Shown one piece after another: positions 1-9,516 of a stretch of DNA of 32,552 bases. The translations under genes and the position numbers were made by a program. Positions within the stretch are counted from its first letter, which is position 1; every line of letters starts with the position of its first letter. This stretch comes from an uncultured bacterium (GTDB lineage Bacteria > Nitrospirota > Thermodesulfovibrionia > Thermodesulfovibrionales > CALJEL01). The stretch covers positions 1 through 32,552 of the forward strand of contig CALJEL010000075.1 in assembly GCA_938074335.1 (NCBI GenBank). Direction: 5' to 3'. The notes under the pieces are model-generated. The model saw nothing but the letters and a program-made list of their open reading frames with translations. It was not told the origin of the DNA and made no database searches.

Positions 1-25
1 CAAAAAAGGTGGTTCTCATATAGCT

Positions 26-739
26 ATGACCCCATTATGCATAAATGCCAAGACCATATCAGATGCATGGTTTCAGCTCATATACAATCTCTTTGACCAT
101 GCCTATAAACAGGAGATTCAGAAGGGCTCTTTTGAAAGAGAACAGTACAGGCTCCAGTATCCAGGGATAGCTGTATTTATTGAGCATCCAGAAATGGATA
201 TGGTACCTGTTATCCCGGCTCATCTTGGCATCCCTGCTCCAACCACAATGGAATATATAGAAGACTATTTCGCCAATTATCTCATGAATCCTGAACTTTC
301 TGAAAACGAAACCTATAGATATGCCTCAAGGATTCAGGCCAGGATGCCAGAGGGAGGGACCCAGCTTGAAAGGGTTATTGAGATGCTAAGGGAAACTCCC
401 CTTACAAATCAGGCAGTCATTGAGATAGGAACTCCTGAAGACCTTGATATCTGCTATGGCAAGGATGGAAAACTTGATCCACCCTGTTTGAGACTTCTTG
501 ATTTTAAGGTTATACCAAGAGGAGAAGAACTGCTTCTTACTGTAACAGCCTATTTCAGGTCCTGGGACCTGTGGGCAGGCTTTCCAACAAATCTTGGTGG
601 CATAGAACTCCTGAAGCAATATATTTCACAGGAAACCGGGCTTCAAAATGGTCCAATCTATGCCTACAGTGCTGGAGCCCATATTTATGGGTATCAGGAA
701 GAGATAGCAAGGTTAAGAACCCTGCGAAAGACACCTTAG
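26..739 (+). CDS. thyA: Thymidylate synthase, ThyA superfamily, archaeal-like type (5' end possibly outside window)
   Basis: The protein should convert dUMP and methylene-tetrahydrofolate to dTMP in the cytoplasm. The C-terminal half aligns by eye with ThyA landmarks: the nucleophilic Cys in PPC (residue 154), then Arg178 and Asp181 in the FRSWD stretch, Asn189 in the FPTNLGG loop, and His219/Tyr221 in GAHIYGY, which match the dUMP-binding R, D, N, H and Y of E. coli ThyA. At about 237 residues it resembles the shorter archaeal-type enzymes more than the 264-residue E. coli protein. The reading frame is open upstream to the window edge (no stop before base 26) and no well-spaced Shine-Dalgarno precedes this ATG, so the true start may lie outside. 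It is separated by 125 bp from the formate dehydrogenase operon; folate chemistry links them loosely. A dCMP hydroxymethylase-like relative is a less likely alternative. Confidence 0.8.
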   Translation: MTPLCINAKTISDAWFQLIYNLFDHAYKQEIQKGSFEREQYRLQYPGIAVFIEHPEMDMVPVIPAHLGIPAPTTMEYIEDYFANYLMNPELSENETYRYASRIQARMPEGGTQLERVIEMLRETPLTNQAVIEIGTPEDLDICYGKDGKLDPPCLRLLDFKVIPRGEELLLTVTAYFRSWDLWAGFPTNLGGIELLKQYISQETGLQNGPIYAYSAGAHIYGYQEEIARLRTLRKTP

Positions 740-810
740 TGTCACGGTAACATATTGTGTAAATAAGTATCATCATGCCTTTTATTTATTGATTTATTAA
801 AATTTTTTTA

Positions 811-840
811 TTTACTTCAAAAGTATACTCCTGTTAAAAT
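811..840 (+). promoter_or_regulatory. Possible sigma70-type promoter of the formate dehydrogenase operon
   Basis: A TTTACT (811-816) and a TAAAAT (835-840) are separated by 18 bp, ending 24 bp before the nuoE-like start. The surrounding 770-840 stretch is very AT-rich, so chance matches are easy and the call is weak. A second possible -10, TATACT, lies at 824-829. Confidence 0.3.
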
Positions 841-864
841 ATCTACCTCAAATGAGGGATCCTT

Positions 865-1326
865 ATGGAAGATAAACTTGAGACAATTTATAAGAGATTC
901 AAAGAAAATGAAGGGAATCTCATATCAATCCTTCAGGATATTCAGGAAGAGTTCGGATATCTTCCTGAAAAGGCAATCTACTGGTTTTCTGAACAGCTTG
1001 ATGTGCCACCAGCTATGTTTTATGGGATTGCCACATTTTATTCACAGTTCTATCTCAAGCCTCGGGGGAAAAATGTCATTACAGTCTGTTCAGGGACTGC
1101 CTGCCATGTAAAGGGTTCTGAAAAATTAATTAATTCAGCCATAAAGGAATTGGAGCTTCCTGAAGACAGTAATACTACAGAGGACGGGCTTTTCACCTTC
1201 GAGAAGGTAAACTGTGTTGGAGCCTGTAGCATTGCTCCTGTAGTAATTATTAATAAAAAGGTCTTTGGAAAGATGTCAGCTGAGAAACTTGTAAAGGAAC
1301 TGAGGGAAATAAAGAAAAATGAATAA
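865..1326 (+). CDS. NuoE-like 24-kDa [2Fe-2S] subunit of NAD(H)-linked formate dehydrogenase
   Basis: This is a thioredoxin-fold [2Fe-2S] protein of the NuoE/HndA family, which relays electrons near the flavin subunit. The four expected ligands are visible: Cys75 and Cys80 (CSGTAC) and Cys117 and Cys121 (CVGAC). The length (153 residues) is typical. An AG-rich Shine-Dalgarno (gaggga) precedes the ATG. The gene overlaps the next (NuoF-like) by 8 bp, implying translational coupling, and FdhA follows, so it is a subunit of a soluble heterotrimeric formate dehydrogenase and not of complex I; no other nuo genes are nearby. Confidence 0.93.
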   Translation: MEDKLETIYKRFKENEGNLISILQDIQEEFGYLPEKAIYWFSEQLDVPPAMFYGIATFYSQFYLKPRGKNVITVCSGTACHVKGSEKLINSAIKELELPEDSNTTEDGLFTFEKVNCVGACSIAPVVIINKKVFGKMSAEKLVKELREIKKNE

Positions 1327-3097
1327 GCATATTGAAATAAAGGTCTGCACAGGCACAGGTGGCATAGCAGCTGGAGGGCTGGAGGTCCTTGAAAGGTTTC
1401 AAACCTGTATTGAGCAGGCAGGTTTAAAAGCAAAAACCCTTACAGGCTGTCTTACTCACAGGGTTGGATGCAGGGGTCTCTGTGCAAGGGATGTACTTGT
1501 GGATGTAATAATTGATGACCAGAAGTTCACCTATCAATATATAAAACCTGATATGGTTGAAAGGATAGTTGAAGAACATATTATAAATGGAAACCCTGTA
1601 TCAGAGTGGCTTGTCACAGAGGATTACCTGTCCTTTTACAACAAACAGCAAAAGGTTGTCCTTGCCATGTGCGGAGAGATAGACCCTGAGGATATAGAAT
1701 CCTATATATCCCATCAAGGATACAGGGCAATAGAAAAGGTTATAAAAGGAATGTCACCCGAAGAGGTAATCGATGAGATAAAGAGATCGGGCTTGAGAGG
1801 TCGTGGAGGTGCAGGATTTCCCACTGGCCTTAAATGGGAGATGGCAAGAAATGCACCTGGAGATGAAAAGTATATAATCTGTAATGCCGATGAAGGAGAC
1901 CCAGGTGCATTCATGGACAGGGCTGTAATAGAGGGCAATCCCCATGCTGTAATAGAAGGAATGCTCATCGGTGGATATGCTATTGGAGCAAAAAGGGGCT
2001 ATGTGTACATCAGGGCTGAATATCCCCTTGCAGTGGAGAGGTTAAAAAAGGCCATTGAACAGGCAAGGCATAAGGGATACCTTGGCGAAAGAATATTCGG
2101 TACAGATTTTGGCTTTGATATAAAGATAAAACTTGGTGCTGGTGCCTTTGTATGTGGTGAGGAGACCGCCCTTATTGCCTCCATAGAGGGTAAAAGGGGG
2201 ATGCCACGGGCAAAGCCACCCTTCCCTGTCCAGAAGGGTCTTTTTGGTAAACCCACGGTTATAAACAATGTGGAAACCCTTGCAAATATCCCTTCGATCA
2301 TCATAAAGGGTGCGGATTGGTTTGCCTCCTTTGGCACAGAAAAGTCAAAGGGTACAAAGATATTTGCCCTTACAGGAAAGGTCAAAAATACTGGATTGAT
2401 AGAGGTTCCCTTAGGTATCACCCTTAGAGAAATAATTTATGAAATAGGTGGTGGTATTGAAGGTGACAGAAGGTTAAAGGCAGTTCAGACAGGAGGTCCC
2501 TCAGGTGGCTGCATCCCTGCCAGCATGATAGATATCCCTGTTGATTATGAATCTCTTGCAAGGGCTGGCTCCATAATGGGCTCTGGTGGGATGATCATAC
2601 TTGATGAAACAGACTGCATGGTTAATGTGGCAAAATATTTTCTTCAGTTCACTCAATCTGAATCCTGCGGTAAATGTGTGCCCTGCAGGATTGGGACAAA
2701 GAGACTCCTTGAGATACTTGAAAGGATAACCTCAGGAAGAGGAAAAGAAGAAGATTTAAAAAAGCTTGAAAAACTCTCCAACGACATAAAGGCATCCTCG
2801 CTCTGCGGACTTGGACAGACCGCACCCAATCCTGTGCTGAGCACCCTTCAGTATTTCAGGGATGAATACGAGGCACATATATTTGAAAAAAGGTGTCCTG
2901 CGGGTGTATGCAGGGACCTTCTTACATATACAATCCTTGAGGAATTCTGCAAGGGTTGTGGTATGTGTCTTAAGGTCTGTCCATCTGGTGCAATAATAGG
3001 AGAAAAGAAGAAACCCCATAAGATAATACCCGAGGTATGCATAAAATGTGGTGCCTGTTTTGAGGTTTGTAAATTCAAGGCAATAAAGAGGGGATAA
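1319..3097 (+). CDS. NuoF-like NADH/FMN-binding iron-sulfur subunit of formate dehydrogenase
   Basis: Domains in order: an N-terminal thioredoxin-like [2Fe-2S] domain (Cys10, Cys44, Cys51, Cys55 region); the NuoF core with the glycine-rich GRGGAGFPTG at 161-170 and the NADH/FMN-site ICNADEGDPGAF at about 187-198; an SLBB region; the N3-type [4Fe-4S] ligands Cys450, Cys453, Cys456 and Cys496; and a C-terminal two-[4Fe-4S] ferredoxin domain (Cys544/547/550/554 and Cys574/577/580/584). This 592-residue layout is that of HydB/HndC-type subunits of electron-bifurcating hydrogenases and formate dehydrogenases, not of respiratory NuoF (about 430 residues). It should exchange electrons with NAD(H) and, through the extra clusters, possibly ferredoxin. 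Bifurcation is inferred from architecture only. Only 3 bp separate its stop from fdhA. Confidence 0.93.
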   Translation: MNKHIEIKVCTGTGGIAAGGLEVLERFQTCIEQAGLKAKTLTGCLTHRVGCRGLCARDVLVDVIIDDQKFTYQYIKPDMVERIVEEHIINGNPVSEWLVTEDYLSFYNKQQKVVLAMCGEIDPEDIESYISHQGYRAIEKVIKGMSPEEVIDEIKRSGLRGRGGAGFPTGLKWEMARNAPGDEKYIICNADEGDPGAFMDRAVIEGNPHAVIEGMLIGGYAIGAKRGYVYIRAEYPLAVERLKKAIEQARHKGYLGERIFGTDFGFDIKIKLGAGAFVCGEETALIASIEGKRGMPRAKPPFPVQKGLFGKPTVINNVETLANIPSIIIKGADWFASFGTEKSKGTKIFALTGKVKNTGLIEVPLGITLREIIYEIGGGIEGDRRLKAVQTGGPSGGCIPASMIDIPVDYESLARAGSIMGSGGMIILDETDCMVNVAKYFLQFTQSESCGKCVPCRIGTKRLLEILERITSGRGKEEDLKKLEKLSNDIKASSLCGLGQTAPNPVLSTLQYFRDEYEAHIFEKRCPAGVCRDLLTYTILEEFCKGCGMCLKVCPSGAIIGEKKKPHKIIPEVCIKCGACFEVCKFKAIKRG

Positions 3098-3100
3098 ATT

Positions 3101-5824
3101 ATGATAAAGGTAAAGATAGATGGAAAGGAATACAGGGTAAAACCTGGCATAACTATCTTACAGGTTGCAAGGGAAAATGATATCTATATCCCTACCCTCT
3201 GCGATGACCCGAGGCTTGAGCCCTATGGTGGCTGCAGGCTCTGTATTGTCCAGATCAAGGGCATGCCAAGACCTGTAACTGCCTGTACCACACCTGTAAC
3301 AGATGGTATGGAGATAACAACAACCAATGAATACATTGAGGGATTAAGGAAGACCATCGTTGAGCTAATACTCAGTGACCATCCCAATGACTGCATGGTC
3401 TGTGAAAAGGCAGGGGACTGCTCACTTCAGGAGCTTGCCTATTTTTATGGCATAAGGACTAATCCCTATTATGGAGAAAGAAGGAGATATACTACAAAGG
3501 ACAATAATCCCTTTATTGAAAGGGATATGGAAAAATGCATCCTCTGTGGCAAATGTGTAAGGGTCTGCAGTGAAGTTCAGGGAGTTGGAGCGATTGAGAT
3601 TGCCTACAGGGGATTCACTGCAAAGGTCACACCACCCTTTGAAAAGGACCTGAACTGTGAATTCTGCGGTCAGTGTGTGAGCATCTGCCCAACCGGTGCC
3701 CTCATGGGAAAATCATCCCTTGGAAAGGGCAGACAGAAAGATGTTAAAAAGATTGAGACCGTCTGCCCCTATTGTGGCTGTGGATGTAATATGACACTGC
3801 ATGTCTTAAGAAATGAGGTTATAAGGGTGAGTTCAAGGCCTGATAACTTTCATGAAGGCTGGCTATGTGTTAAGGGAAGATTTGGTTTTGAATTCATTAA
3901 TAGCCCTGATAGATTAAAAAGGCCCTTAATAAGGGTTAAACCAAGAGATAAAAATTCAAAAGAGCTCCCTGTTCCTGATCTCAATGACTTCAGAGAGGCA
4001 TCCTGGGATGAGGCCCTTGATCTTATAGCAAATAAACTCAGGGAGATAAAGGATAAATACGGTCCTGATGCAATAGCGGGTCTGAGCTCAGCAAGGTGTA
4101 CAAACGAGGAAAATTATATATTCCAGAAATTCTTCCGTGCTGTAATCGGTACGAACAATATAGATCACTGTGCCAGGTATTGACACAGTGCAAGTGTGGC
4201 AGGTCTTGCCACAGTATTTGGCTCAGGAGCAATGACGAATTCTATACCGGAGATAGAAAATAATGATCTACTCTTTGTAATTGGCTCTAACACAAAGGAA
4301 AATCATCCAATCATTGCCCTGAGGATGATACAGGCTGTAAGAAAGGGTGCAAAACTCATAATAGCAGATCCCAGAAGGGTTCCCCTTGTAAGGTTTGCAC
4401 ACCTCTGGCTTCAGCATAAACCCGGTACAGATGTGGCATTACTTAATTCAATCGCCCATGTGATTGTAAAGGAAGGATTGATAAAAAAGGAGTTTATAGA
4501 AACCCATACAGAAGGCTTCAATGAAGAATTTTTAAAGAACCTTGAGGAATATACACCTGAGGCTGGTGAAAGGATAACAGGTGTTCCAAAGGAAAAGATC
4601 ATAGAGGCAGCAAGGCTTTATGCAAAGGCTGAAAGGGCAGGCATATATTACACCATGGGTATAACTCAACATTCTCATGGTACAGACAATGTCTTTGCCA
4701 TAGCCAACCTTGCCCTTCTTACAGGAAATCTCGGAAAGGAATCAGCAGGAGTAAATCCCTTAAGAGGTCAGAACAATGTCCAGGGTTCAACTGATATGGG
4801 TTGCAGTCCTAATACATATCCTGGGTATCAGAAAGTTACAATCCCTGCTATAAAAAAGAAATTTGAAGACCTCTGGGGTGTAAGGCTTCCTGAAAAAGAA
4901 GGTCTCACTGCCTCTGAGATGCTCTTTGAGGCAGAGGCTGGCAGATTAAAGGCAATGTATATAATGGGAGAAAATCCTGTACTCAGTGACCCTGACACAG
5001 GTCATACTGTAAAGGCCCTTAAGGAGCTTGAATTTCTTGTTGTGCAGGACATATTCCTTTCAGAGACCGCTGCCATTGCTGATGTGGTATTGCCAGCCAC
5101 ATGTTTTGCTGAAAAGGATGGCACCTTTACAAATACAGAAAGAAGGGTCCAGAGGATAAGAAAGGCAGTAGCTCCACCTGGTGAGGCAAAGGATGACATA
5201 TGGATAATAAACGAGATAAGCAGGAGACTCGGTTATAATATGAACTATGCACATCCAGAAGAGATATGGAATGAAATAGGCATGGCCTGGCCAGCAGTGG
5301 CAGGAATAACCTATTCAAGGCTTGAAAGAGGCGGTATCCAGTGGCCCTGTCCAACAATAGATCATCCAGGCACCCCCTATCTCTTTAAAGGAGGCTTTCC
5401 TCGTGGAAAAGGTGCCTTTACAGTGATAAAATATAAACCATCCTGTGAGGAGCCAGACCTGGATTATCCCTTCATCCTTACCACAGGAAGGATGCTCTTT
5501 CAGTATCATACTGGTACCATGACAAGGAGGGTTAAGGCAATTGAGGCCCTTTATCATGAACCTTATGTTGAAATAAATCCAGAGGATGCCCTTGATCTGG
5601 GAATAAGAAATGGAGATACCGTGAAGGTAAGTTCAAGAAGGGGTTCTATAGTCCTTAAAGCGATGGTAACAAAGAGACCTGAAAGGGGTGTGGTCTTCAT
5701 ACCCTTCCACTTCAGAGAGGCAGCAGCAAATATGCTTACAAACAGTAAGGCCCTTGATCCATTGTGCAAGATACCTGAATTAAAGGTAACAACGGTAAAC
5801 ATAGAAAAATTTAAGGAGGATTAA
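3101..5824 (+). CDS. fdhA: Selenocysteine-containing formate dehydrogenase catalytic subunit (in-frame UGA read as Sec361)
   Basis: This is one 907-codon gene whose in-frame TGA at 4181-4183 is read as selenocysteine. Upstream part: NuoG-like [2Fe-2S] domain (Cys34, 45, 48, 62), the His-Cys cluster H94-x3-C98-x2-C101-x5-C107, two [4Fe-4S] clusters (Cys146/149/152/156 and 186/189/192/196), then the first molybdopterin-domain cluster (Cys222, 225, 229 and 256). The residues around the TGA (CARY-U-HSASVAGL) match the active site of FdhF-type enzymes, where Sec ligates Mo/W. The rest is the bis-MGD domain, with a C-terminal molybdopterin dinucleotide-binding segment (about residues 780-900). It interconverts formate and CO2 with the NuoE/NuoF-like partners. 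Split into two genes, the downstream half would lack the metal ligand and the upstream half the catalytic domain. A GGUCU-loop SECIS hairpin follows the TGA. Confidence 0.95.
4181..4213 (+). promoter_or_regulatory. Selenocysteine codon plus SECIS hairpin of fdhA
   Basis: The UGA (4181-4183) is followed by a perfect 7-bp stem, TGTGGCA (4195-4201) with TGCCACA (4207-4213), closing the loop GGTCT (4202-4206). The loop begins exactly 18 nt after the UGA. The E. coli fdhF SECIS has the same GGUCU sequence in its loop at the same distance (established knowledge), so SelB-dependent recoding is very likely. The host must encode selA, selB, selC and selD elsewhere. Confidence 0.93.
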
Positions 5825-5825
5825 T

Positions 5826-6284
5826 ATGCCTGTAAAAACAGAGCTAAAAAAACAGATCCTGTTGAGTGATCTTACTGACAGTGAGATAGAGAAACTCTCG
5901 AAAAAGGTCATACAGGAATCCTATCCAAAGGGGAAAAATATCTTTAAAGAGGGTGACCCCACTAAAGGAATATACCTCATCCGCAAAGGTAAGGTTGAGA
6001 TATCAAAGATCACCCCTGATAGCTGGAAGCAGACCCTTGCTGTCCTCAAGGATGGGCATTTCTTTGGAGAACTCTCCCTTATAGAGGATAAAAAGAACCA
6101 TGGTGCCGATGCAGTGGCCCTTGAAAATACAGAACTCCTTTTAATAAAAAAAGAAGATTTCAAAGAATTTGAACAGAAGGAACCCTTATTGATGTATAAG
6201 ATAATGAAGACCATCGCAAGGGTTGCAAGTAGAAACGTCCATTCAATGAATGAGAGGTTAATAAAACTTCTTATAAGCTACTAA
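5826..6284 (+). CDS. Stand-alone cyclic-nucleotide-binding-domain protein (Crp-type sensor without HTH)
   Basis: This is a single CNBD/cupin-like domain of 152 residues. The FKEGDPTKGIYLIRKGKVEI segment and the FFGELSLIED segment (about residues 75-84) match the nucleotide-binding cassette of Crp/Fnr or PKA regulatory domains. The protein ends shortly after the C-helix, with no room for a helix-turn-helix, so it is probably not a DNA-binding regulator. The basic residue that normally contacts the cyclic phosphate is not evident after GELSLIED, so ligand binding is uncertain. A strong Shine-Dalgarno (aaggagg) lies inside the end of fdhA and only 1 bp separates the genes, so it is cotranscribed between fdhA and fhs. 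It could be a protein-level regulator of the formate enzymes; that role is inference. Confidence 0.82.
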   Translation: MPVKTELKKQILLSDLTDSEIEKLSKKVIQESYPKGKNIFKEGDPTKGIYLIRKGKVEISKITPDSWKQTLAVLKDGHFFGELSLIEDKKNHGADAVALENTELLLIKKEDFKEFEQKEPLLMYKIMKTIARVASRNVHSMNERLIKLLISY

Positions 6285-6328
6285 GGCAGGTTTTACCTGT
6301 CATCACCATATAAAACGGAGAGGTGACC

Positions 6329-8107
6329 ATGGCATTTGACCCGAAAAAATTTGATCCTACAAAGTATGCAGACTGGCAGATTGCCGAAGAGGCAGAAAAA
6401 CATATGAAGACCATCTACCAGATTGCTGATGAGCTTGGACTTGAAAAGGAAGAACTTCTTCCCTATGGCCATCACATAGGAAAAGTCGACTATGCAAGAG
6501 TCCTTTCAAGACTTAAGGACAGACCTGACGGAAAGTATATTGATGTTACAGCAATTACTCCTACCCCCCTGGGTGAAGGAAAATCCACAACCACAATAGG
6601 ACTGGTTCAGGGATTGGGCAAAAGAGGTAAAAAGGTTACTGCTGCGATAAGACAGCCCTCTGGTGGACCAACCATGAATATCAAAGGTTCTGCAGCAGGT
6701 GGAGGGCTTTCACAATGTATACCTCTTACTCCCTTTTCACTGGGATTTACTGGCGATATAAATGCAGTAATGAATGCCCATAATCTTGCCATGGTAGCCC
6801 TGACATCAAGGCTACAGCATGAGTTTAACTACACTGATGAGCAGCTTGCAAAAAGAGGTCTCAAGAGACTGAATATTGATCCCAGAAATGTCCAGATGGG
6901 ATGGGTAATGGATTTTTGTGCACAGGCCCTTAGAAAGATAATCATAGGTCTCGGTGGAAAACAGGACGGCTTCATGATGGAGTCACGATTTGATATAGCT
7001 GTTTCATCAGAGGTAATGGCAATACTTGCGGTAGCCACAGACCTCAAAGATTTCAGGGAAAGGATTGGAAGGATTGTTGTTGCTTACGACAAAAATGGAA
7101 AACCAATAACCACAGAAGATCTTGAGGTTGCCGGTGCCATGACAGCCTGGATGGTCCAGGCACTCAATCCCAATCTTATTCAGACAATTGAGGGGCAGCC
7201 TGTCTTTGTGCATGCAGGTCCTTTTGCAAATATTGCAATTGGTCAGTCCTCGATAATCGCAGATAGAGTGGCTCTCAAACTTAGTGATTATCATGTTACT
7301 GAGTCTGGTTTTGCTGCTGACATAGGATTTGAAAAATTCTGGAATCTGAAGTGCAGGTACTCAGGTCTGAAACCTCATGCAGCGGTAATAGTTGCCACTA
7401 TAAGGGCACTTAAATGCCATGGTGGTGCACCCATACCTGTGCCAGGAAGACCCATTCCTGAGGAATATAAGCATGAAAATATAGAATGGGTTGAAAAGGG
7501 AACAGAGAATCTTGTCCACTGTATCAACATAGTGAAGAAGGCTGGTATCAATCCAGTTGTCTGTATAAATGTATTTCATACAGACACAGAGAATGAAATA
7601 AAAACAGTAAAGCGTCTCTGTGAACAGGCCGGCGCAAGGGTTGCTGTATCAAGGCACTGGCAATATGGTGGAGAAGGTGCTCTGGAACTTGCTGATGCTG
7701 TGATAGATGCCTGCAAGGAAAACAATCATTTTAAGTTCCTGTATGAGCTTGATCTACCTCAAAGAAAAAGGATTGAGCTTATAGCAAAGGAGGTTTATGG
7801 AGCTGATGGAGCAGAATTTTCACCACAGGCAAATCAAAAATTAAAAGACATAGAATCTGATCCAGAACTGAACAAACTGGGCACCTGCATGGTTAAGACA
7901 CATCTGAGCCTTTCAGACAATCCCAATCTTAAAGGTGTTCCTAAAGGATGGAAGCTCTTTGTAAGGGATGTCCTTGTGTTCAAAGGAGCAGGTTTTGTGG
8001 TCCCTGTTGCCGGTGATATAAAACTTATGCCTGGTACTGCATCAGATCCTGCCTATAGAAAGATAGATGTAGATGTAAATACAGGAAAGGTGAAAGGTCT
8101 ATTTTAA
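6329..8107 (+). CDS. fhs: Formate-tetrahydrofolate ligase
   Basis: The enzyme condenses formate with tetrahydrofolate using ATP to give 10-formyl-THF, the second step of the methyl branch of the Wood-Ljungdahl pathway. The N-terminal region carries the ATP-binding P-loop [14 protein letters not shown], followed by the conserved [19 protein letters not shown] stretch and the EPTF-type region in a variant form; the protein keeps full length (592 residues, slightly longer than the usual 555-580). I chose the ATG at 6329 over an in-frame GTG at 6323 because ggagagg (6317-6323) is then correctly spaced. Placement directly after formate dehydrogenase means formate made from CO2 can be passed to folate, or that formate is assimilated; direction cannot be read from sequence. 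No ferredoxin-dependent reductases of the branch are in the window. Confidence 0.96.
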   Translation: MAFDPKKFDPTKYADWQIAEEAEKHMKTIYQIADELGLEKEELLPYGHHIGKVDYARVLSRLKDRPDGKYIDVTAITPTPLGEGKSTTTIGLVQGLGKRGKKVTAAIRQPSGGPTMNIKGSAAGGGLSQCIPLTPFSLGFTGDINAVMNAHNLAMVALTSRLQHEFNYTDEQLAKRGLKRLNIDPRNVQMGWVMDFCAQALRKIIIGLGGKQDGFMMESRFDIAVSSEVMAILAVATDLKDFRERIGRIVVAYDKNGKPITTEDLEVAGAMTAWMVQALNPNLIQTIEGQPVFVHAGPFANIAIGQSSIIADRVALKLSDYHVTESGFAADIGFEKFWNLKCRYSGLKPHAAVIVATIRALKCHGGAPIPVPGRPIPEEYKHENIEWVEKGTENLVHCINIVKKAGINPVVCINVFHTDTENEIKTVKRLCEQAGARVAVSRHWQYGGEGALELADAVIDACKENNHFKFLYELDLPQRKRIELIAKEVYGADGAEFSPQANQKLKDIESDPELNKLGTCMVKTHLSLSDNPNLKGVPKGWKLFVRDVLVFKGAGFVVPVAGDIKLMPGTASDPAYRKIDVDVNTGKVKGLF

Positions 8108-8114
8108 TTTAAAA

Positions 8115-8149
8115 AGTGGATGGGCTTAGCTTTGCTAAGCCCATCCACT
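8115..8149. terminator. Strong hairpin terminator between convergent fhs and cardiolipin synthase genes
   Basis: A perfect 16-bp inverted repeat, AGTGGATGGGCTTAGC (8115-8130) and its complement (8134-8149), encloses a 3-nt TTT centre. On the minus strand it is followed by a T-rich run (complement of 8101-8114), so it is a classic intrinsic terminator for the minus-strand gene, whose stop codon lies inside the hairpin. On the plus strand no T-run follows, so for fhs it may act as a weaker terminator or a 3'-end stabiliser. Confidence 0.85.
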
Positions 8150-9281
8150 ACAGCCTCTTCTTAAAGATTGCAAAAAAATACTCCTTCAGCCTTTCACAGA
8201 ATGGTCTTTCAAGCCAGTTATCAAGAAATATCTCATAAGACCTCTTTAAATCGTCTTCAAAAAGTCTTTTCATGGAGAATCCAAAATCCTCACTCCATAT
8301 GCCAACATTTCCCTCATCGTTCCATCTCAAAGACTGAGCATCAAGATTGGCAGAACCAACGATACTGAATTGACCATCAAAGATATAACTCTTGGCATGA
8401 AGAATAGCATCCTTGTAATGAAATATCCTCACACCTGCTTTTAATAGTTTGGTATAAAAGAATCTTCCTGCATAATGTGCTGCAGGCACATCACTTATAC
8501 CCGGTAAGATCAACTTTACATCAACTCCCCTTCTTGCTGCTTTAATAATGCAATTAAGCAATCTGAGGCCAGGGACAAAATAGGCTGTTGTTATGTAGAT
8601 AAATCTTTTAGAATTCTTTATGCAGTAATAAAGGAGTTTTCTGAATCTCCTGCTTCCCCTGAAGGATGAGGCGAAGATAGGTATAACTGGATATCCTTCT
8701 TTAAAAGAAAAGAGGGGTGAAAAATTCTCTATTGACTCACCAGCCCAGAGTTTCCATGCCCTTCTGAATTCCTCAAAAAGCTGATTAACTGCAGGGCCTT
8801 CAATCAATATCCCGGTATCCCTCCAGGGCTCTTTCTTCCTCAGATGAAACCCACTGTATTCATTTGCAATATTAAGTCCACCAGTAAATGCCTTTATACC
8901 ATCAATAATTATTAATTTTCTATGATCCCTTCTTACATACTTAAAGGGTGCTGATAATTTAAAGGGTCTTGATGCTGCAACCTTTATCCCAGCATTTATA
9001 AGCTCCTTCCAGAAACTGCGGGGAGTTCCAAAGGAACCAAAATGGTCATAAAGAATATATACCTTTAAGCCCTCACTTGCCTTTTTCTTAAGGAGATTAG
9101 CAATCTTTTTACCTGTGTCATCATCCCTGAATATATAAAACTGCAGTGTAAGGAATTTCTTTGCTTTTTCTATTTCATCTATGATAAGTTCAAAGGTCTC
9201 CCTTCCACCCTGCAGGATCCTGACGAGATTTCCATCAGAAAAACCCTCTCTTACTATTTTCTCTATGTCCTCTTTTTTCAT
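8148..9281 (-). CDS. Cardiolipin synthase-like phospholipase D family protein
   Basis: There are two HKD motifs, as in cardiolipin synthases: HRKLIIID (His120, Lys122, Asp127) and HAKSYIFD (His295, Lys297, Asp302), each followed by the usual GG or GSAN segment. At 377 residues with no N-terminal transmembrane pair, it resembles ClsB-type enzymes more than ClsA. It would transfer phosphatidyl groups between phosphatidylglycerol or phosphatidylethanolamine and an alcohol at the cytoplasmic membrane face. The gene stands alone, convergent with fhs. The PLD superfamily also includes nucleases and other transferases, but the residues around both motifs favour a phospholipid enzyme. Confidence 0.88.
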   Translation of the reverse strand: MKKEDIEKIVREGFSDGNLVRILQGGRETFELIIDEIEKAKKFLTLQFYIFRDDDTGKKIANLLKKKASEGLKVYILYDHFGSFGTPRSFWKELINAGIKVAASRPFKLSAPFKYVRRDHRKLIIIDGIKAFTGGLNIANEYSGFHLRKKEPWRDTGILIEGPAVNQLFEEFRRAWKLWAGESIENFSPLFSFKEGYPVIPIFASSFRGSRRFRKLLYYCIKNSKRFIYITTAYFVPGLRLLNCIIKAARRGVDVKLILPGISDVPAAHYAGRFFYTKLLKAGVRIFHYKDAILHAKSYIFDGQFSIVGSANLDAQSLRWNDEGNVGIWSEDFGFSMKRLFEDDLKRSYEIFLDNWLERPFCERLKEYFFAIFKKRL

Positions 9282-9516
9282 TTATTAAAAAAGGGGCGAT
9301 CTAAGCTTCTGAATCTTTCTATAAAAGCCGAAACCTGGTATCTATCCCAAGTCTATATCCATCATTCTTATAAACAGCTCCTCGTTTTAGATTATCTAAA
9401 TAGCCATATCTTTCCTTCCTCACTAAGTCAGCATTCTGGAGGCTCGTAATAACAAGGATAAAGGTTTACGACTTCCCTCAACAAATCTGGGACTTGAAGT
9501 AACTTGATAATCCCTT
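9282..9516. other. 235-bp intergenic stretch without a recognised gene
   Basis: Nothing is recognised here. On the minus strand one frame is open for about 48 codons (roughly 9460 down to 9318) and gives a protein-like composition, but it has no start codon or Shine-Dalgarno and ends in TAG. It may be the worn end of a lost gene or chance; its length alone is not significant. Confidence 0.4.

Noticed and set aside
730-745. Hairpin at the thymidylate synthase stop codon as terminator
   Set aside because: Only a 5-bp stem (GACAC/GTGTC) and no T-run follows.
4196-5824. Separate gene starting at GTG 4196 downstream of the TGA in fdhA
   Set aside because: The frame is continuous across the TGA, the active-site context is that of Sec formate dehydrogenases and a SECIS hairpin follows; the half-gene would lack the iron-sulfur domains and the metal ligand.
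8708-8722. GGGGTGAAAAATTC as another copy of the palindromic activator motif
   Set aside because: It lies inside a coding region, lacks the right half and has no second copy or -24/-12 promoter.
9318-9460. Minus-strand open frame of about 48 codons as a gene
   Set aside because: No start codon, no ribosome site, no recognisable family, and the length is not beyond chance.
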